Assembly (NCBI GenBank): GCA_003519585.1
Contig: DOWL01000087.1
Coordinates: forward strand, 1,480-16,914
Reading direction: 5' to 3'
Origin: Nocardioides sp.
GTDB lineage: Bacteria; Actinomycetota; Actinomycetes; Propionibacteriales; Nocardioidaceae
Length of the DNA: 15,435 nt
The notes under the pieces are model-generated. The model was not told where the DNA came from and made no database searches. It saw only the letters and a list, made by a program, of their open reading frames with translations. Position numbers and translations under genes: made by a program. This document shows positions 7,886 through 15,337 of this stretch, piece after piece (the first letter of the stretch is position 1; every line of letters begins with the position of its first letter).

Positions 7886-9295
7886 TCAGTTGGTCGCGAT
7901 CGGCGGCGGGTCTTGGCCGTGAGCGAAGAGCTGTCGCCATGCCTCTTGCCATGGCCACTCGACCGGGAGGTGCATGGTGATCCGTCGTGCCGAGGAAGCG
8001 ATCCGGGCCGGTACGGCGATGAGTTTGCGGCGGATCGTCGCGGTGGTGGCCTTGGCCAGGGTTGGGCCGGTGATGGTCGCGGCAGCTCGGGTGAGGTTGA
8101 ACGCGATGACCGCCAACACCAGCCAGGCTGCGTTGGCGTTGAACACCCCGGACGGCATGTGCGCCAGCGCTGAGTTCTTCAGGTCGGAGTGGATCTGTTC
8201 GATGATCGCGTGGCCGCGGTGGGTCTTGTCGGCAGCCACAGTGTCGGCCACGCCCGGGTCGGTGGTGGTGAAGAACGCGTGGAAGCGCCAGGTGTCGAAC
8301 AACGTCTCCTGACCGTTCTTGGTGCTGGGGTTCAGGTCGGGGATCCGGCGGACCACGAGCCGTCCGGTGACATGCTCGGCCTTCTTCTTGGAAGTGAACG
8401 CGGTGAACGGAATCTCGGCGACCTCGGCGCGAGAGACCCAGGTGCTGGTGGGTTCGTCGAAGACGGCGTCGGTGTACTCGATGGTGGTCCACGCATCGTC
8501 ATCGATGGTGGCGATCGCGGCTTTGACCTTGGGATCCATCCGGACGGTGACCGAGACATCGGCGCCAGCTCGTAGCGCAGCACCGACCGTGGCGTGGCCG
8601 TAGAACGCGGAGTCGGCACGCACCAACGGCCGCTGGGCCGAGGACACCGAGAGTGTGCGGGTGGTCTTCAACGCGTCCGCGACCAGCCGGGCCGCGCCCC
8701 GCGGTGAACCGCACGATCCCTTCCGGAGCCGCTGGGCCACGATCACCGGCGCCGACGCGCTGGTCGACACGGTCGCGAGTAGCGCGTTGAGTCCGCGAAC
8801 CCCGGAGTAGCCGTAGCTCGAGCCCTGCTTGGCGTAGCCGTGGACTTCGATGATGGTGTCGTCGATGTCGACCATCACCCGCTCGCTGGAGTCACTTGAG
8901 GTAGCGACCAGCGGTGCCTGGGCGGCCAGAGCGGTCAGGAACCGGGAGGCGACCGCGTCGAGCTGGCGGACGTGGCCGAAGCTGAACGAGCGCAGGAACG
9001 AACCCAGGGTCGAGGGTGCGTAGGCGTGGGCGAAGACCTTGCCCATCCCACCGTGGCGAAGCAGCGCCATGTCATCGATGCTGTCCGCGCCGGCGACCAT
9101 TCCGGCGACGAGTGAGGTGACCTTCAACCCGGCGTTCGCGCCCTTGTCGGTCGGCACACTCAGATGCCTCTGGGCCAGTGCGTGAAGCCCTGCCGTGCGG
9201 GCCAGCGCGAGCACCGGGACCAGCCCAGCTGACGACACGAGATTCGGATCATCGAACACCGCGGAGGTCGCGGCCGGCGTGTGGCAAAGTTGCAT
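7886..9295 (-). CDS. IS1380-family transposase
   Basis: A 469-residue protein from ATG 9295 (AAGGG 10 nt upstream) to TGA 7886-7888, the full length for actinobacterial IS1380 transposases. It catalyses cut-and-paste transposition through an RNase-H-fold DDE core. Candidate catalytic residues are an Asp of VDIDDTIIEVHG (143-146), Asp228 in LVRADSAFYG, and Glu366 in HRGHAIIEQIHSDLKN, the C-terminal block diagnostic for the family. No frameshift or internal stop is present, so the copy may be active. It fills most of the element between the terminal repeats. Confidence 0.95.
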   Translation of the reverse strand: MQLCHTPAATSAVFDDPNLVSSAGLVPVLALARTAGLHALAQRHLSVPTDKGANAGLKVTSLVAGMVAGADSIDDMALLRHGGMGKVFAHAYAPSTLGSFLRSFSFGHVRQLDAVASRFLTALAAQAPLVATSSDSSERVMVDIDDTIIEVHGYAKQGSSYGYSGVRGLNALLATVSTSASAPVIVAQRLRKGSCGSPRGAARLVADALKTTRTLSVSSAQRPLVRADSAFYGHATVGAALRAGADVSVTVRMDPKVKAAIATIDDDAWTTIEYTDAVFDEPTSTWVSRAEVAEIPFTAFTSKKKAEHVTGRLVVRRIPDLNPSTKNGQETLFDTWRFHAFFTTTDPGVADTVAADKTHRGHAIIEQIHSDLKNSALAHMPSGVFNANAAWLVLAVIAFNLTRAAATITGPTLAKATTATIRRKLIAVPARIASSARRITMHLPVEWPWQEAWRQLFAHGQDPPPIATN

Positions 9296-9302
9296 CTACG
9301 AG

Positions 9303-9368
9303 ATGCCCTTCGTACTTGGTGAAATTGGGACCCTGAAGAAGTCCGATTTTCCCAGTACGTAAGGGCAT
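9303..9368. repeat. Imperfect inverted repeat inside the IS1380, upstream of the transposase
   Basis: ATGCCCTTCGTACTTGG (9303-9319) and CCCAGTACGTAAGGGCAT (9351-9368) are inverted copies differing by one inserted base and one mismatch, separated by 31 bp. They lie between the right terminal repeat and the transposase start, and the inner arm covers its Shine-Dalgarno region. This could be a structure limiting transposase expression from outside transcripts; inferred from position. Confidence 0.6.
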
Positions 9369-9398
9369 TCTCACTTCACGACGCGCTCACCCACCCAA

Positions 9399-9417
9399 GC
9401 TCATCGGTGGATCGAGG
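9399..9417 (-). repeat. Right terminal inverted repeat of the IS1380 element
   Basis: Exact reverse complement of 7747-7765. The 212 bp between this end and the next gene (9418-9629) hold no gene I can support. Confidence 0.93.
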
Positions 9418-9629
9418 CTGATTCCGACGCGGTCGTAGCTCCGTGCACCAGCGTTGGGCCGCGCGCGCGATGTTCCGGTCGACTTCGATGCCTGCCGCCG
9501 CTCGTTGACATCCGAGAACGGGTGGCTGCCCAAAGAACACGCGGCGCGCTGACAACAAGGGACGGGGAGGCGAGGCGAAACGGAGTGGCGGTCCGCGTCG
9601 CTTGACGGTCCTCTCGAATCACCGCTACG

Positions 9630-11504
9630 TCACCTAACGCTGGGGTCGACGGCGATGAGGGCAAGACTGTGTTCGTACCCGCCAGCGATGGCGCACGCGT
9701 TCCGCAGCCCGGCTGGGACCTCGACCTGTCCGGCCAGGTTCCAGCCCCACGCGACCACCGTGCCGTCACTCCTCAGTGCGAGCGAATGCATGTCACCAGT
9801 TGCGACCGCGGCGACGCCTGTGAGATCAGCCGGGGGGTCGGCTTCACCCAATCTGTTGGATCCGCCCCACCCGACCACGGTTCCGTCCTTCAAGAGAGCA
9901 AGGACGTGGCCGTGCGCCCCACCGGCGACGCCGACCACGTTCGAGAGTCCCTCGGGGATGTCGTCACAGACGTTGCCGTGCCGGTCCCAGCACATGATGG
10001 ATCCGTCGCCCTTACGCCCGATCGTGTGCAGCCAACCGGCAGCCTCGACGGCAGTTAGACGACGCGCGTCTGCTGGCAGCCGTACAAGGCCTTCGGCGTT
10101 CCAGGCAACTGCGCTTCCGTCAGTTCGAAGCGCGGTGATGATGTATCCGTTAAGCATGGCCGCATTGGCAGTCACGCTCGTGATGTCATGGAGTCCCGGC
10201 GGTACGTAGATCGGGTTCTTATTGCTGTCAGACCCCCAGGCGACGACGGTTCCGTCGCGCTTGAGAGCGACGCAGAAGCCGCACGGGTTGAACCCTCCGA
10301 ATCCGGCTGTCGAGATAGCGACGACGTCGCGCAGCCCTGCGGGCACGTCAGTCTGACCGTTCTCGTTGTCACCCCACGCAGTCACGGTGCCGTCCACCTT
10401 GAGGGCGACGCTGTGGTTGTTTGCAGCAGCAATCGCGGCCACGCCAGCGAGGTTGGGCGGTGGTGACGCCTGATCGTTGCCAGTGCGGGTCGGGTAGAAG
10501 GAGACGACGGTCCCATCTGAGAGAAGGGCGTATGCGTTTAGGGCACTGGCGTCGATCGCGACGACACCGGCAAGCCCCTCAGGAACCACCACTGCGTTGC
10601 CCTGGCCGTCAGCTCCCCAGGCAACGACAGTGCCGTTGGACTTCAGCGCGAGGGACAGCGCTGAGGCCTCTCCGCCGCCGGCTGCGATTGCAACGACGTC
10701 ATACAGATCATGGGGGACGTTGCACTCGCCCAGAGAATTGTCGCCCCACGCATAAACCGTCCCGTTGCTACGCAGTGCCAGCGCGTGCGATCGACCCGCC
10801 GCGATGGCGACGACCCCTCCGAGAGTGGCCGGGGTACCCACGGTCGGGGCGTGGTGCACGTTAACCGTCGTAGGCGCCCGGCCATCAACGTGCCACGTAG
10901 TTTCCGGAACCAGCCCGGAGAGGCCTCCCCAAGCGACAACCGCCCCGTCCGCCTGCAGAGCAAGACTGAAGTCGCCGCCAGCCGCGATTGCGACAACGTT
11001 CTCAAGCCCGTATGGCACCTGCGTCGGACCCACGGCGTTGATTGCTCCTCGGTCCCAGCCCCACGCCGTCACGGTCCCGTCACGCGTCAGCGCAAGCGAG
11101 TGTGTAACACCGGCCGCGATGGCCGCTACGTTGCCGTCGAGATCAGGAGGAACGTCAAGCAGACCCATATAGGTGGTAGTGGTCGAGTCCTTCGGATCAT
11201 CGCCCCACGCCACGATCGTGCCGTCGCTGCGGAGAGCGAGCGCATGCTTCTGGCCCACGGCCACAGCCGAGACATCGGTCAGGCCGCTCGGAACACTCAT
11301 TGGACCGTGGAGGTTGGCGCCCCAGGGGCTGACAGTTCCGTCACCTCTGACCACGAGGCAACTGCGCGCCCCCGCCGCCAAGCTAACGACATCTGTGGGA
11401 CGGGGAACTGGTGCGCCTGCGCCCCATCCAATGACCGTCCCCTGGAGCGCGGCTCCTGCCTTCTCATCAGCCACGGACCAGAGTCTGGCAGGGAGGCCCG
11501 ACAC
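9630..11504 (-). CDS. RCC1-type beta-propeller protein with 14 repeats
   Basis: A 624-residue protein made entirely of RCC1 repeats of roughly 45 residues, each with DGTVxAWG, a VPxxLxxVVAIAAG segment and HSLALxxDGT. I count 14 WG-type strands: GTVIGWG near residue 22 is the first and GTVVAWGWN near residue 585 the last. Three are divergent (VSFYPT, AVAWNA, IMCWDR). Fourteen blades fit two seven-bladed propellers. There is no signal peptide or membrane segment, so it is probably cytoplasmic. RCC1 propellers bind proteins or chromatin; here a scaffold, sensor or binding role is inferred. The start is uncertain: GTG 11504 follows an in-frame stop and its GAAGG is only 3 nt away; GTG 11474 is an alternative. 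It lies 120 bp downstream of the NERD helicase gene on the same strand, and its codon use is less GC-extreme than that of the DUF11 gene, consistent with acquired DNA. Confidence 0.88.
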   Translation of the reverse strand: MSGLPARLWSVADEKAGAALQGTVIGWGAGAPVPRPTDVVSLAAGARSCLVVRGDGTVSPWGANLHGPMSVPSGLTDVSAVAVGQKHALALRSDGTIVAWGDDPKDSTTTTYMGLLDVPPDLDGNVAAIAAGVTHSLALTRDGTVTAWGWDRGAINAVGPTQVPYGLENVVAIAAGGDFSLALQADGAVVAWGGLSGLVPETTWHVDGRAPTTVNVHHAPTVGTPATLGGVVAIAAGRSHALALRSNGTVYAWGDNSLGECNVPHDLYDVVAIAAGGGEASALSLALKSNGTVVAWGADGQGNAVVVPEGLAGVVAIDASALNAYALLSDGTVVSFYPTRTGNDQASPPPNLAGVAAIAAANNHSVALKVDGTVTAWGDNENGQTDVPAGLRDVVAISTAGFGGFNPCGFCVALKRDGTVVAWGSDSNKNPIYVPPGLHDITSVTANAAMLNGYIITALRTDGSAVAWNAEGLVRLPADARRLTAVEAAGWLHTIGRKGDGSIMCWDRHGNVCDDIPEGLSNVVGVAGGAHGHVLALLKDGTVVGWGGSNRLGEADPPADLTGVAAVATGDMHSLALRSDGTVVAWGWNLAGQVEVPAGLRNACAIAGGYEHSLALIAVDPSVR

Positions 11505-11624
11505 ACACCTTCAGGATCCTCGAAGTTGCCTTGCGGTCGAGATACGTCGAACTCAGACGACTGGACCTCCACATCAACGTACGCGCACCCAGTCGAGGGC
11601 GACGGTTGCGGCATCCGACGACGG

Positions 11625-11643
11625 CTACTCCGCTTCGGAGTAG
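11625..11643 (-). other. Perfect 8-bp hairpin overlapping the NERD helicase stop codon
   Basis: CTACTCCG-AAG-CGGAGTAG on the minus strand. It covers the last codons and TAG stop of the helicase gene. No T-tract follows, so it does not look like a standard intrinsic terminator; it may affect 3' processing or polarity between the helicase and RCC1 genes. Confidence 0.6.
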
Positions 11644-13475
11644 AGCCGTCCGAGTTCTTCGATGAAGCTTATGAAGGGATTGGCCGAGTCTTCCAAGGCA
11701 ACGATAGTCGTGCCGTGCTGTCCACGTGAAAGCGCGATGTGGCTCATGACCCGGCTGTTGCGCAGGTGATTGGGTGCGGCGCTCACGCCTTGGTCCATGC
11801 CGAGGATCACGACACGTGCCGCCTCGATGCCGCGGGCAGAGTGAATCGTGACAAGGCGAACGTGGTCCTCGGGAACCGAGCGCCCCCGGCCCATCGTCCC
11901 GACCTGGTCGTGCACGGGCACTCCCAGGATGCTGAGAGCCTCCCGGGCAAGGTCAGGCTCCCCACTCTTGTTGTCGGCCATCGCGCAAAGTATCGCGAGA
12001 TCCCGCCGGTTCCCCTCACCGGCCAACTTCTCAAGCTCGCCATGAAAGGTCGCAACGTACGCGTTCAGCTTGGCCTGTCGCCAGTTCGCCCGGGGCCCCG
12101 TGGGTAGCGCAATCCGCACTACCCGGGGAAGTTCACCACCGGGATTCGACTGGACCCCGTCAAGGTCCAACATCGCATCGGGGTTGGGGGCGCTCCGGAG
12201 AGGATGTTTCGCGACCCAGCCCGCTATCGCCTCAGCATCGGGGGCGTGCTCGTACACCGCCTGCGCAACTAGGAAGTTGGCTGTCTTGCTGCGGTAGTTC
12301 CGCCGCAGCGTCTCGACCGTGCCTTCAGTGCGTGCTTGCTGCACGAACGGAGGGGCCTCACCGGTCTTGTTGGCCGGTCCATACAACTCTTGGCCGGGGC
12401 CATCCGCGAGGAACCACTCTGCGTCGTCTGCCGCCAGGACGCTTAGGAACTCGAAGTGCTCCTGGGGCATGTCTTGAGCTTCATCGACGCAGATCGTCTC
12501 GAAGAGGCCCCGGAAGGCATCCCTGTCGTCTCCGTCCAGTTGATGCGCGAGTTCGTCTACGTGAGTCACCACGACTCGTTTGTTGACGTCTTCACCCAAG
12601 CGCTGGGTCGACATGATGCCGCGCAGCGTGGAAGCGAGCACTTTGTTGTAACAGGTGAAGAGGACGGGCCGGCCAGCTCGGGCATGGGCGACCGCAATCT
12701 CCTGAAGCTGGACCGTCTTGCCAGTCCCCGGCGCTCCTCGAAAAACAACCGGTTCCCGGTTGGCGGGTGTCAGGTACTTGGTCGCTGGTCCAGAAGCGTT
12801 GGCGCTCTTGCCCGGGGCGCCGACGCGAGTGCGCAACAACTCCCCGCGGGCCTGGTCCGCCCGGGTCGGAGAGGGTCGCGAACCTGGATCGAGCACCTCG
12901 CGAAGGGCTTTCACCTGAACCGGTGTCGGTGCGATGTCGCGCCGCGGCGCCCCCTTGTGCGGGGGGGAGATGCGGATGCTCTGTAGTCGCCCGAGCAGGG
13001 CTTCGGAGGAAACCAGGTCGTCGGCGAAGATCATGCCCTCGGCTTGCAGCCGTACGGGGGTTGCGTTGAACCGAGCAACAAAGTCGTCCCGCTTGATGAG
13101 CGGGAATGCGGCAGTCGCGAAGAAGAAGGGAGCTCGCACGTTCGCGGCGGTGCCGACGTAGGCGATGAGGCCGGTGACGGCTCGGCCGGCCTGGAGCACA
13201 GGGTGGTGTCCACCGCTCCGGCCTCGGATCTGGCAGACCTTCAGGCCGAACTCCTCGATCGCGTCGAGGGGGACTGCCTTCACCTCGATGTTGAAGCACG
13301 CCAAGTCTTCATGGACAACGATCGCGTCGATGTCCGGAACTCCGCTTGGCAGATAGTCGACGTCGCCCCAAACATGGGTGTGTCCGTCACCCAATTCCAC
13401 CAGGCGTTCGATGAACGCCCGCTCGCCGTGATGACCCTTGCGGTCCGGTACGGGTGAGTGAAGGTGACCGGGCAC
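11625..13475 (-). CDS. NERD nuclease-domain / UvrD-like superfamily 1 helicase fusion
   Basis: A 616-residue protein from GTG 13475, supported by GAGGAGG 7 nt upstream; a longer in-frame ATG at 13583 lacks such a site. Residues 15-140 are a NERD domain of the PD-(D/E)xK type: GERAF with Glu18, GVPDIDAIVV with Asp48/Asp50, and IEVKA with Glu64-Lys66. Residues 240-610 are a superfamily 1 helicase: Walker A GAPGTGKT (247-254), Walker B/DEAQ ICVDEAQD (328-335), LADGPGQELYG (356-366), LRRNYRS (390-396), VRLVTIHSARGIEAARVV (539-556), and motif VI LSRGQHGTT, which is SRGQ in place of the usual TRA(R/K). It probably binds, unwinds and cuts nucleic acid in the cytoplasm. Such fusions are recurrent accessory genes, often in defence-rich regions. 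It heads a probable two-gene unit with the RCC1 protein. Confidence 0.9.
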   Translation of the reverse strand: MPGHLHSPVPDRKGHHGERAFIERLVELGDGHTHVWGDVDYLPSGVPDIDAIVVHEDLACFNIEVKAVPLDAIEEFGLKVCQIRGRSGGHHPVLQAGRAVTGLIAYVGTAANVRAPFFFATAAFPLIKRDDFVARFNATPVRLQAEGMIFADDLVSSEALLGRLQSIRISPPHKGAPRRDIAPTPVQVKALREVLDPGSRPSPTRADQARGELLRTRVGAPGKSANASGPATKYLTPANREPVVFRGAPGTGKTVQLQEIAVAHARAGRPVLFTCYNKVLASTLRGIMSTQRLGEDVNKRVVVTHVDELAHQLDGDDRDAFRGLFETICVDEAQDMPQEHFEFLSVLAADDAEWFLADGPGQELYGPANKTGEAPPFVQQARTEGTVETLRRNYRSKTANFLVAQAVYEHAPDAEAIAGWVAKHPLRSAPNPDAMLDLDGVQSNPGGELPRVVRIALPTGPRANWRQAKLNAYVATFHGELEKLAGEGNRRDLAILCAMADNKSGEPDLAREALSILGVPVHDQVGTMGRGRSVPEDHVRLVTIHSARGIEAARVVILGMDQGVSAAPNHLRNSRVMSHIALSRGQHGTTIVALEDSANPFISFIEELGRLYSEAE

Positions 13476-13482
13476 AGCAGCC

Positions 13483-13489
13483 CCTCCTC
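13483..13489 (-). promoter_or_regulatory. Shine-Dalgarno site deciding the GTG start of the NERD helicase
   Basis: GAGGAGG on the minus strand, 7 nt before GTG 13475. It places the N-terminus 36 codons inside the longest open frame and directly before the NERD domain. Confidence 0.8.
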
Positions 13490-13728
13490 GCGACGGATAG
13501 CAGGCCCCTATGGCCACTGGAACGATAGTGGCCCTTGGCAGGGCTCCGCGGCCGATTCCCGCCGCGCTCCTCGAGCTCGGCATCCGCCGACGGCAGCTGC
13601 ATCGCGAATGTCGACCGACTCAGTGTTCTTGAGGCGAAAGTTCGATCGCCTCGTTTCGGCTGCTGCCTCCTCCTCAAGGGTGGTGGGACTCGGCCGGGCG
13701 GGCCTCAGGTCGGTCCGTGTCGTCACAA

Positions 13729-13778
13729 ACCGCCCTCAGAAGGCTTCCTGACGCACTGTCAGAGCCAATTCGGGCGGT
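13729..13778. other. Two-tier hairpin in the gap upstream of the NERD helicase
   Basis: The outer stem ACCGCCC (13729-13735) pairs with GGGCGGT (13772-13778). Inside it, GGCT-tc-CTGAC (13742-13752) pairs with GTCAG-AGCC (13758-13766) across a GCACT loop with a 2-nt bulge. GTTTTCG follows on the plus strand and GGTTTG on the minus strand, so it could be a weak bidirectional terminator. A regulatory RNA structure or a DNA recombination/replication site is also possible. Confidence 0.5.
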
Positions 13779-13807
13779 GTTTTCGTGTCCGAGGGGCGCG
13801 AAGTTCT

Positions 13808-13824
13808 CTCAGAGCGATTCTGAG
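13808..13824. terminator. Small hairpin just after the primase-like gene
   Basis: CTCAGA-GCGAT-TCTGAG, a perfect 6-bp stem located 11 bp past the stop codon of the primase-like gene (minus strand). No T-tract follows. A terminator role is suggested by position only. Confidence 0.3.
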
Positions 13825-13834
13825 CGACGTGGCG

Positions 13835-15337
13835 TCAACGGCCTGGACCTTCGTGGTCGGGACGCGAGGGCGGTACGTCGGGTCTGGGCCGGGAGGTGGT
13901 GGTGGTCGCGGTCGCGAGCCGCGCCTCAGTTGCCCGTCGGCGGGTCTGTGGATCGGTCTTGGCGGTCTTCTTGCGCCCTTCGGCGTTGATCTCGTCGATG
14001 CGGGCTTGGGCGTAGGCCGGGTGGTTGCGGTCGCGTTCGATGCTCTCGGTGACGGTCTGGTGCTCGAGGATGCCGGGCGCGAGGTGCAGCCTGTGTCGCA
14101 GACGCTCGAATCCGTCGAGCCAGTGTTCGGAGCCGCGGGAGCCGAGGATGCGCGCGGCCTGGTGGATGAGGTTCTGGCGTACGTCTGTTTCAGTCCAGTG
14201 GCCGGCGGTGCGCAGCAGGTGGTTGATCATCGCGTCGCCGAGCGGGGAGGCGCCTTCGACGGCGGCTCCGATCGCGCCGGCGCCCTCGGTCTCGAACAGT
14301 TGGGCGGGGTCGAGGCCGTCGGGCAGTTCGAGCTGGGTGGGGTCGAGGTCGGCGGCGGTGAGGTGCCAGAAGGCCTTCTGTGCCGACTTCCACCCGGCGG
14401 GGTCGGAGTCGGTGGCGACGGCGATGCGGTCTCGGCCGTTGACGATGTCGATGTTGGCGCGGAGAAGTCTGATCTGGTTGATGGTGAGCGCGGTGCCCAT
14501 CGGGGCGATGCCGACGGCGGCGCCGTTGCTGCCCAAGGTGATGGCCAGGGCGTCCATGGGTCCTTCGACGATGACCGGGAGCGCACCGGCGGTGAGGAGT
14601 TCGCGGGCTTCGGCGTACCCGAATAGTGCCTCGCCCTTGGTGAAGATCGAGGTGGTGCGGGTGTTGAGGTACTTCGGTCCGGCATAGTCGTCGTCGCTCT
14701 TGGTGGGGTTGCGGCGGCCGACGAAGCCGAGGATCGCCACCCCGGTGGGGTCGTGGGGATCACGGATGGGCATGACCAGTCGGTCGCGGAAGAAGTCGCG
14801 GTAGTAGGTCGTGCCGTCGTCGCCTTGCCGCTGCGTGACGAGTCCGGCCTGTGCCAGTTCGTCGAGGGTGGCGCCATGGTCGGTGAGGTGGCGGATCAGG
14901 CTGCGGTCGCCGCCGGGGGCGTACCCGAGGCTGTAGTGGGGGTGGTCGGCGAGGTCGGTGCGCATGCGGTCGCGCATGTACGCCGGCGCCCACGAGCGTG
15001 GATAGCAGGACTCGAAGTAGGCCATGGCCTGCTGGTTGAGCTCGTGGATCCGCTCGGCCGGCACCTCGGTGGGGTCGGGGAAGGCGTTCTCGGGGGTGAC
15101 CTCGTCGGCCTGCTCCCACGGCAGGGGAGTCGCGTACGGGTCCGCGACGTAGGGGTAGGCGGCGCCGGCGACGTCGTATGACGGCAGGTCGTACTCGGCT
15201 GGTCGCGGTTCCTGGTCGACCAGGTCGAGGTCGTCGTGCTCGCCCGGGGTGGGGGAATGGACCACGGGTGCGTCGTCGGCGGGCTGGTCGCGGTAGAACG
15301 CGGCCATGAACTCGTCGGCGTCCGCGGGGGGCAGCAT
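13835..15337 (-). CDS. DnaG-like Toprim primase-domain protein, probably C-terminal part of a mobilisation protein
   Basis: A 500-residue product from ATG 15337 to TGA 13835-13837. Residues 1-90 are acidic, Pro-rich linker. About 95-180 hold an AYFESCYPRSWAPAYMRDRM segment and GYAPGG. About 185-245 match the DnaG catalytic core (RDRLVMPIRDP, GFVGRR, PKYLNTRTTSIFTKGEALFG). The Toprim motifs follow: VEGPMDAL (257-264) and ATDSDPAG (308-315), giving the acidic metal-binding triad. There is no CHC2 zinc finger. The C-terminus is Lys/Arg/Pro-rich. It would make primers or process DNA ends during transfer. This arrangement resembles the C-terminal part of large actinobacterial MobF-type relaxases (established architecture, recalled, not verified here). 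The start is doubtful: there is no Shine-Dalgarno site, and coding-like sequence continues upstream (HEQSTEAPYSRDDETPYPEA) to an in-frame TGA at 15430-15428. Confidence 0.75.
   Translation of the reverse strand: MLPPADADEFMAAFYRDQPADDAPVVHSPTPGEHDDLDLVDQEPRPAEYDLPSYDVAGAAYPYVADPYATPLPWEQADEVTPENAFPDPTEVPAERIHELNQQAMAYFESCYPRSWAPAYMRDRMRTDLADHPHYSLGYAPGGDRSLIRHLTDHGATLDELAQAGLVTQRQGDDGTTYYRDFFRDRLVMPIRDPHDPTGVAILGFVGRRNPTKSDDDYAGPKYLNTRTTSIFTKGEALFGYAEARELLTAGALPVIVEGPMDALAITLGSNGAAVGIAPMGTALTINQIRLLRANIDIVNGRDRIAVATDSDPAGWKSAQKAFWHLTAADLDPTQLELPDGLDPAQLFETEGAGAIGAAVEGASPLGDAMINHLLRTAGHWTETDVRQNLIHQAARILGSRGSEHWLDGFERLRHRLHLAPGILEHQTVTESIERDRNHPAYAQARIDEINAEGRKKTAKTDPQTRRRATEARLATATTTTSRPRPDVPPSRPDHEGPGR

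Larger units (their letters stand above)
7747..9417. mobile_element. IS1380-family insertion sequence, apparently complete
   Basis: A 1671-bp element bounded by perfect 19-bp inverted repeats: CCTCGATCCACCGATGAGC at 7747-7765 and its exact complement at 9399-9417. Two more flanking bases on each side also pair (7745-7746 with 9418-9419), so the exact tips are uncertain by 2 bp. It contains one full-length transposase gene on the minus strand. Length fits IS1380 elements (about 1.7 kb). The 4-bp target duplication expected for this family is not seen: the left flank is TAAG, the right flank CTGA, and shifting the tips by 1-2 bp does not produce one. Confidence 0.92.
13476..13834. other. 359-bp gap between the primase-like and NERD helicase genes
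   Basis: No convincing gene on either strand: short open frames exist but lack Shine-Dalgarno sites and recognisable domains. The gap holds the helicase ribosome binding site and two hairpins described separately. A TATCGT box on the minus strand near 13527 could be a -10 element for the helicase, but no -35 is visible. Confidence 0.5.

Noticed and set aside
9376..9558. 60-codon minus-strand frame resembling a fragment of a methyltransferase-like sequence (AGIEVDRNIARAAQR)
   Set aside because: Too short, overlaps the IS end, no ribosome site and no catalytic motif; similarity to methyltransferases is only impressionistic.
13458..13751. Short frames on both strands in the gap before the NERD helicase
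   Set aside because: They overlap each other and the helicase start, lack Shine-Dalgarno sites and have shadow-like composition.
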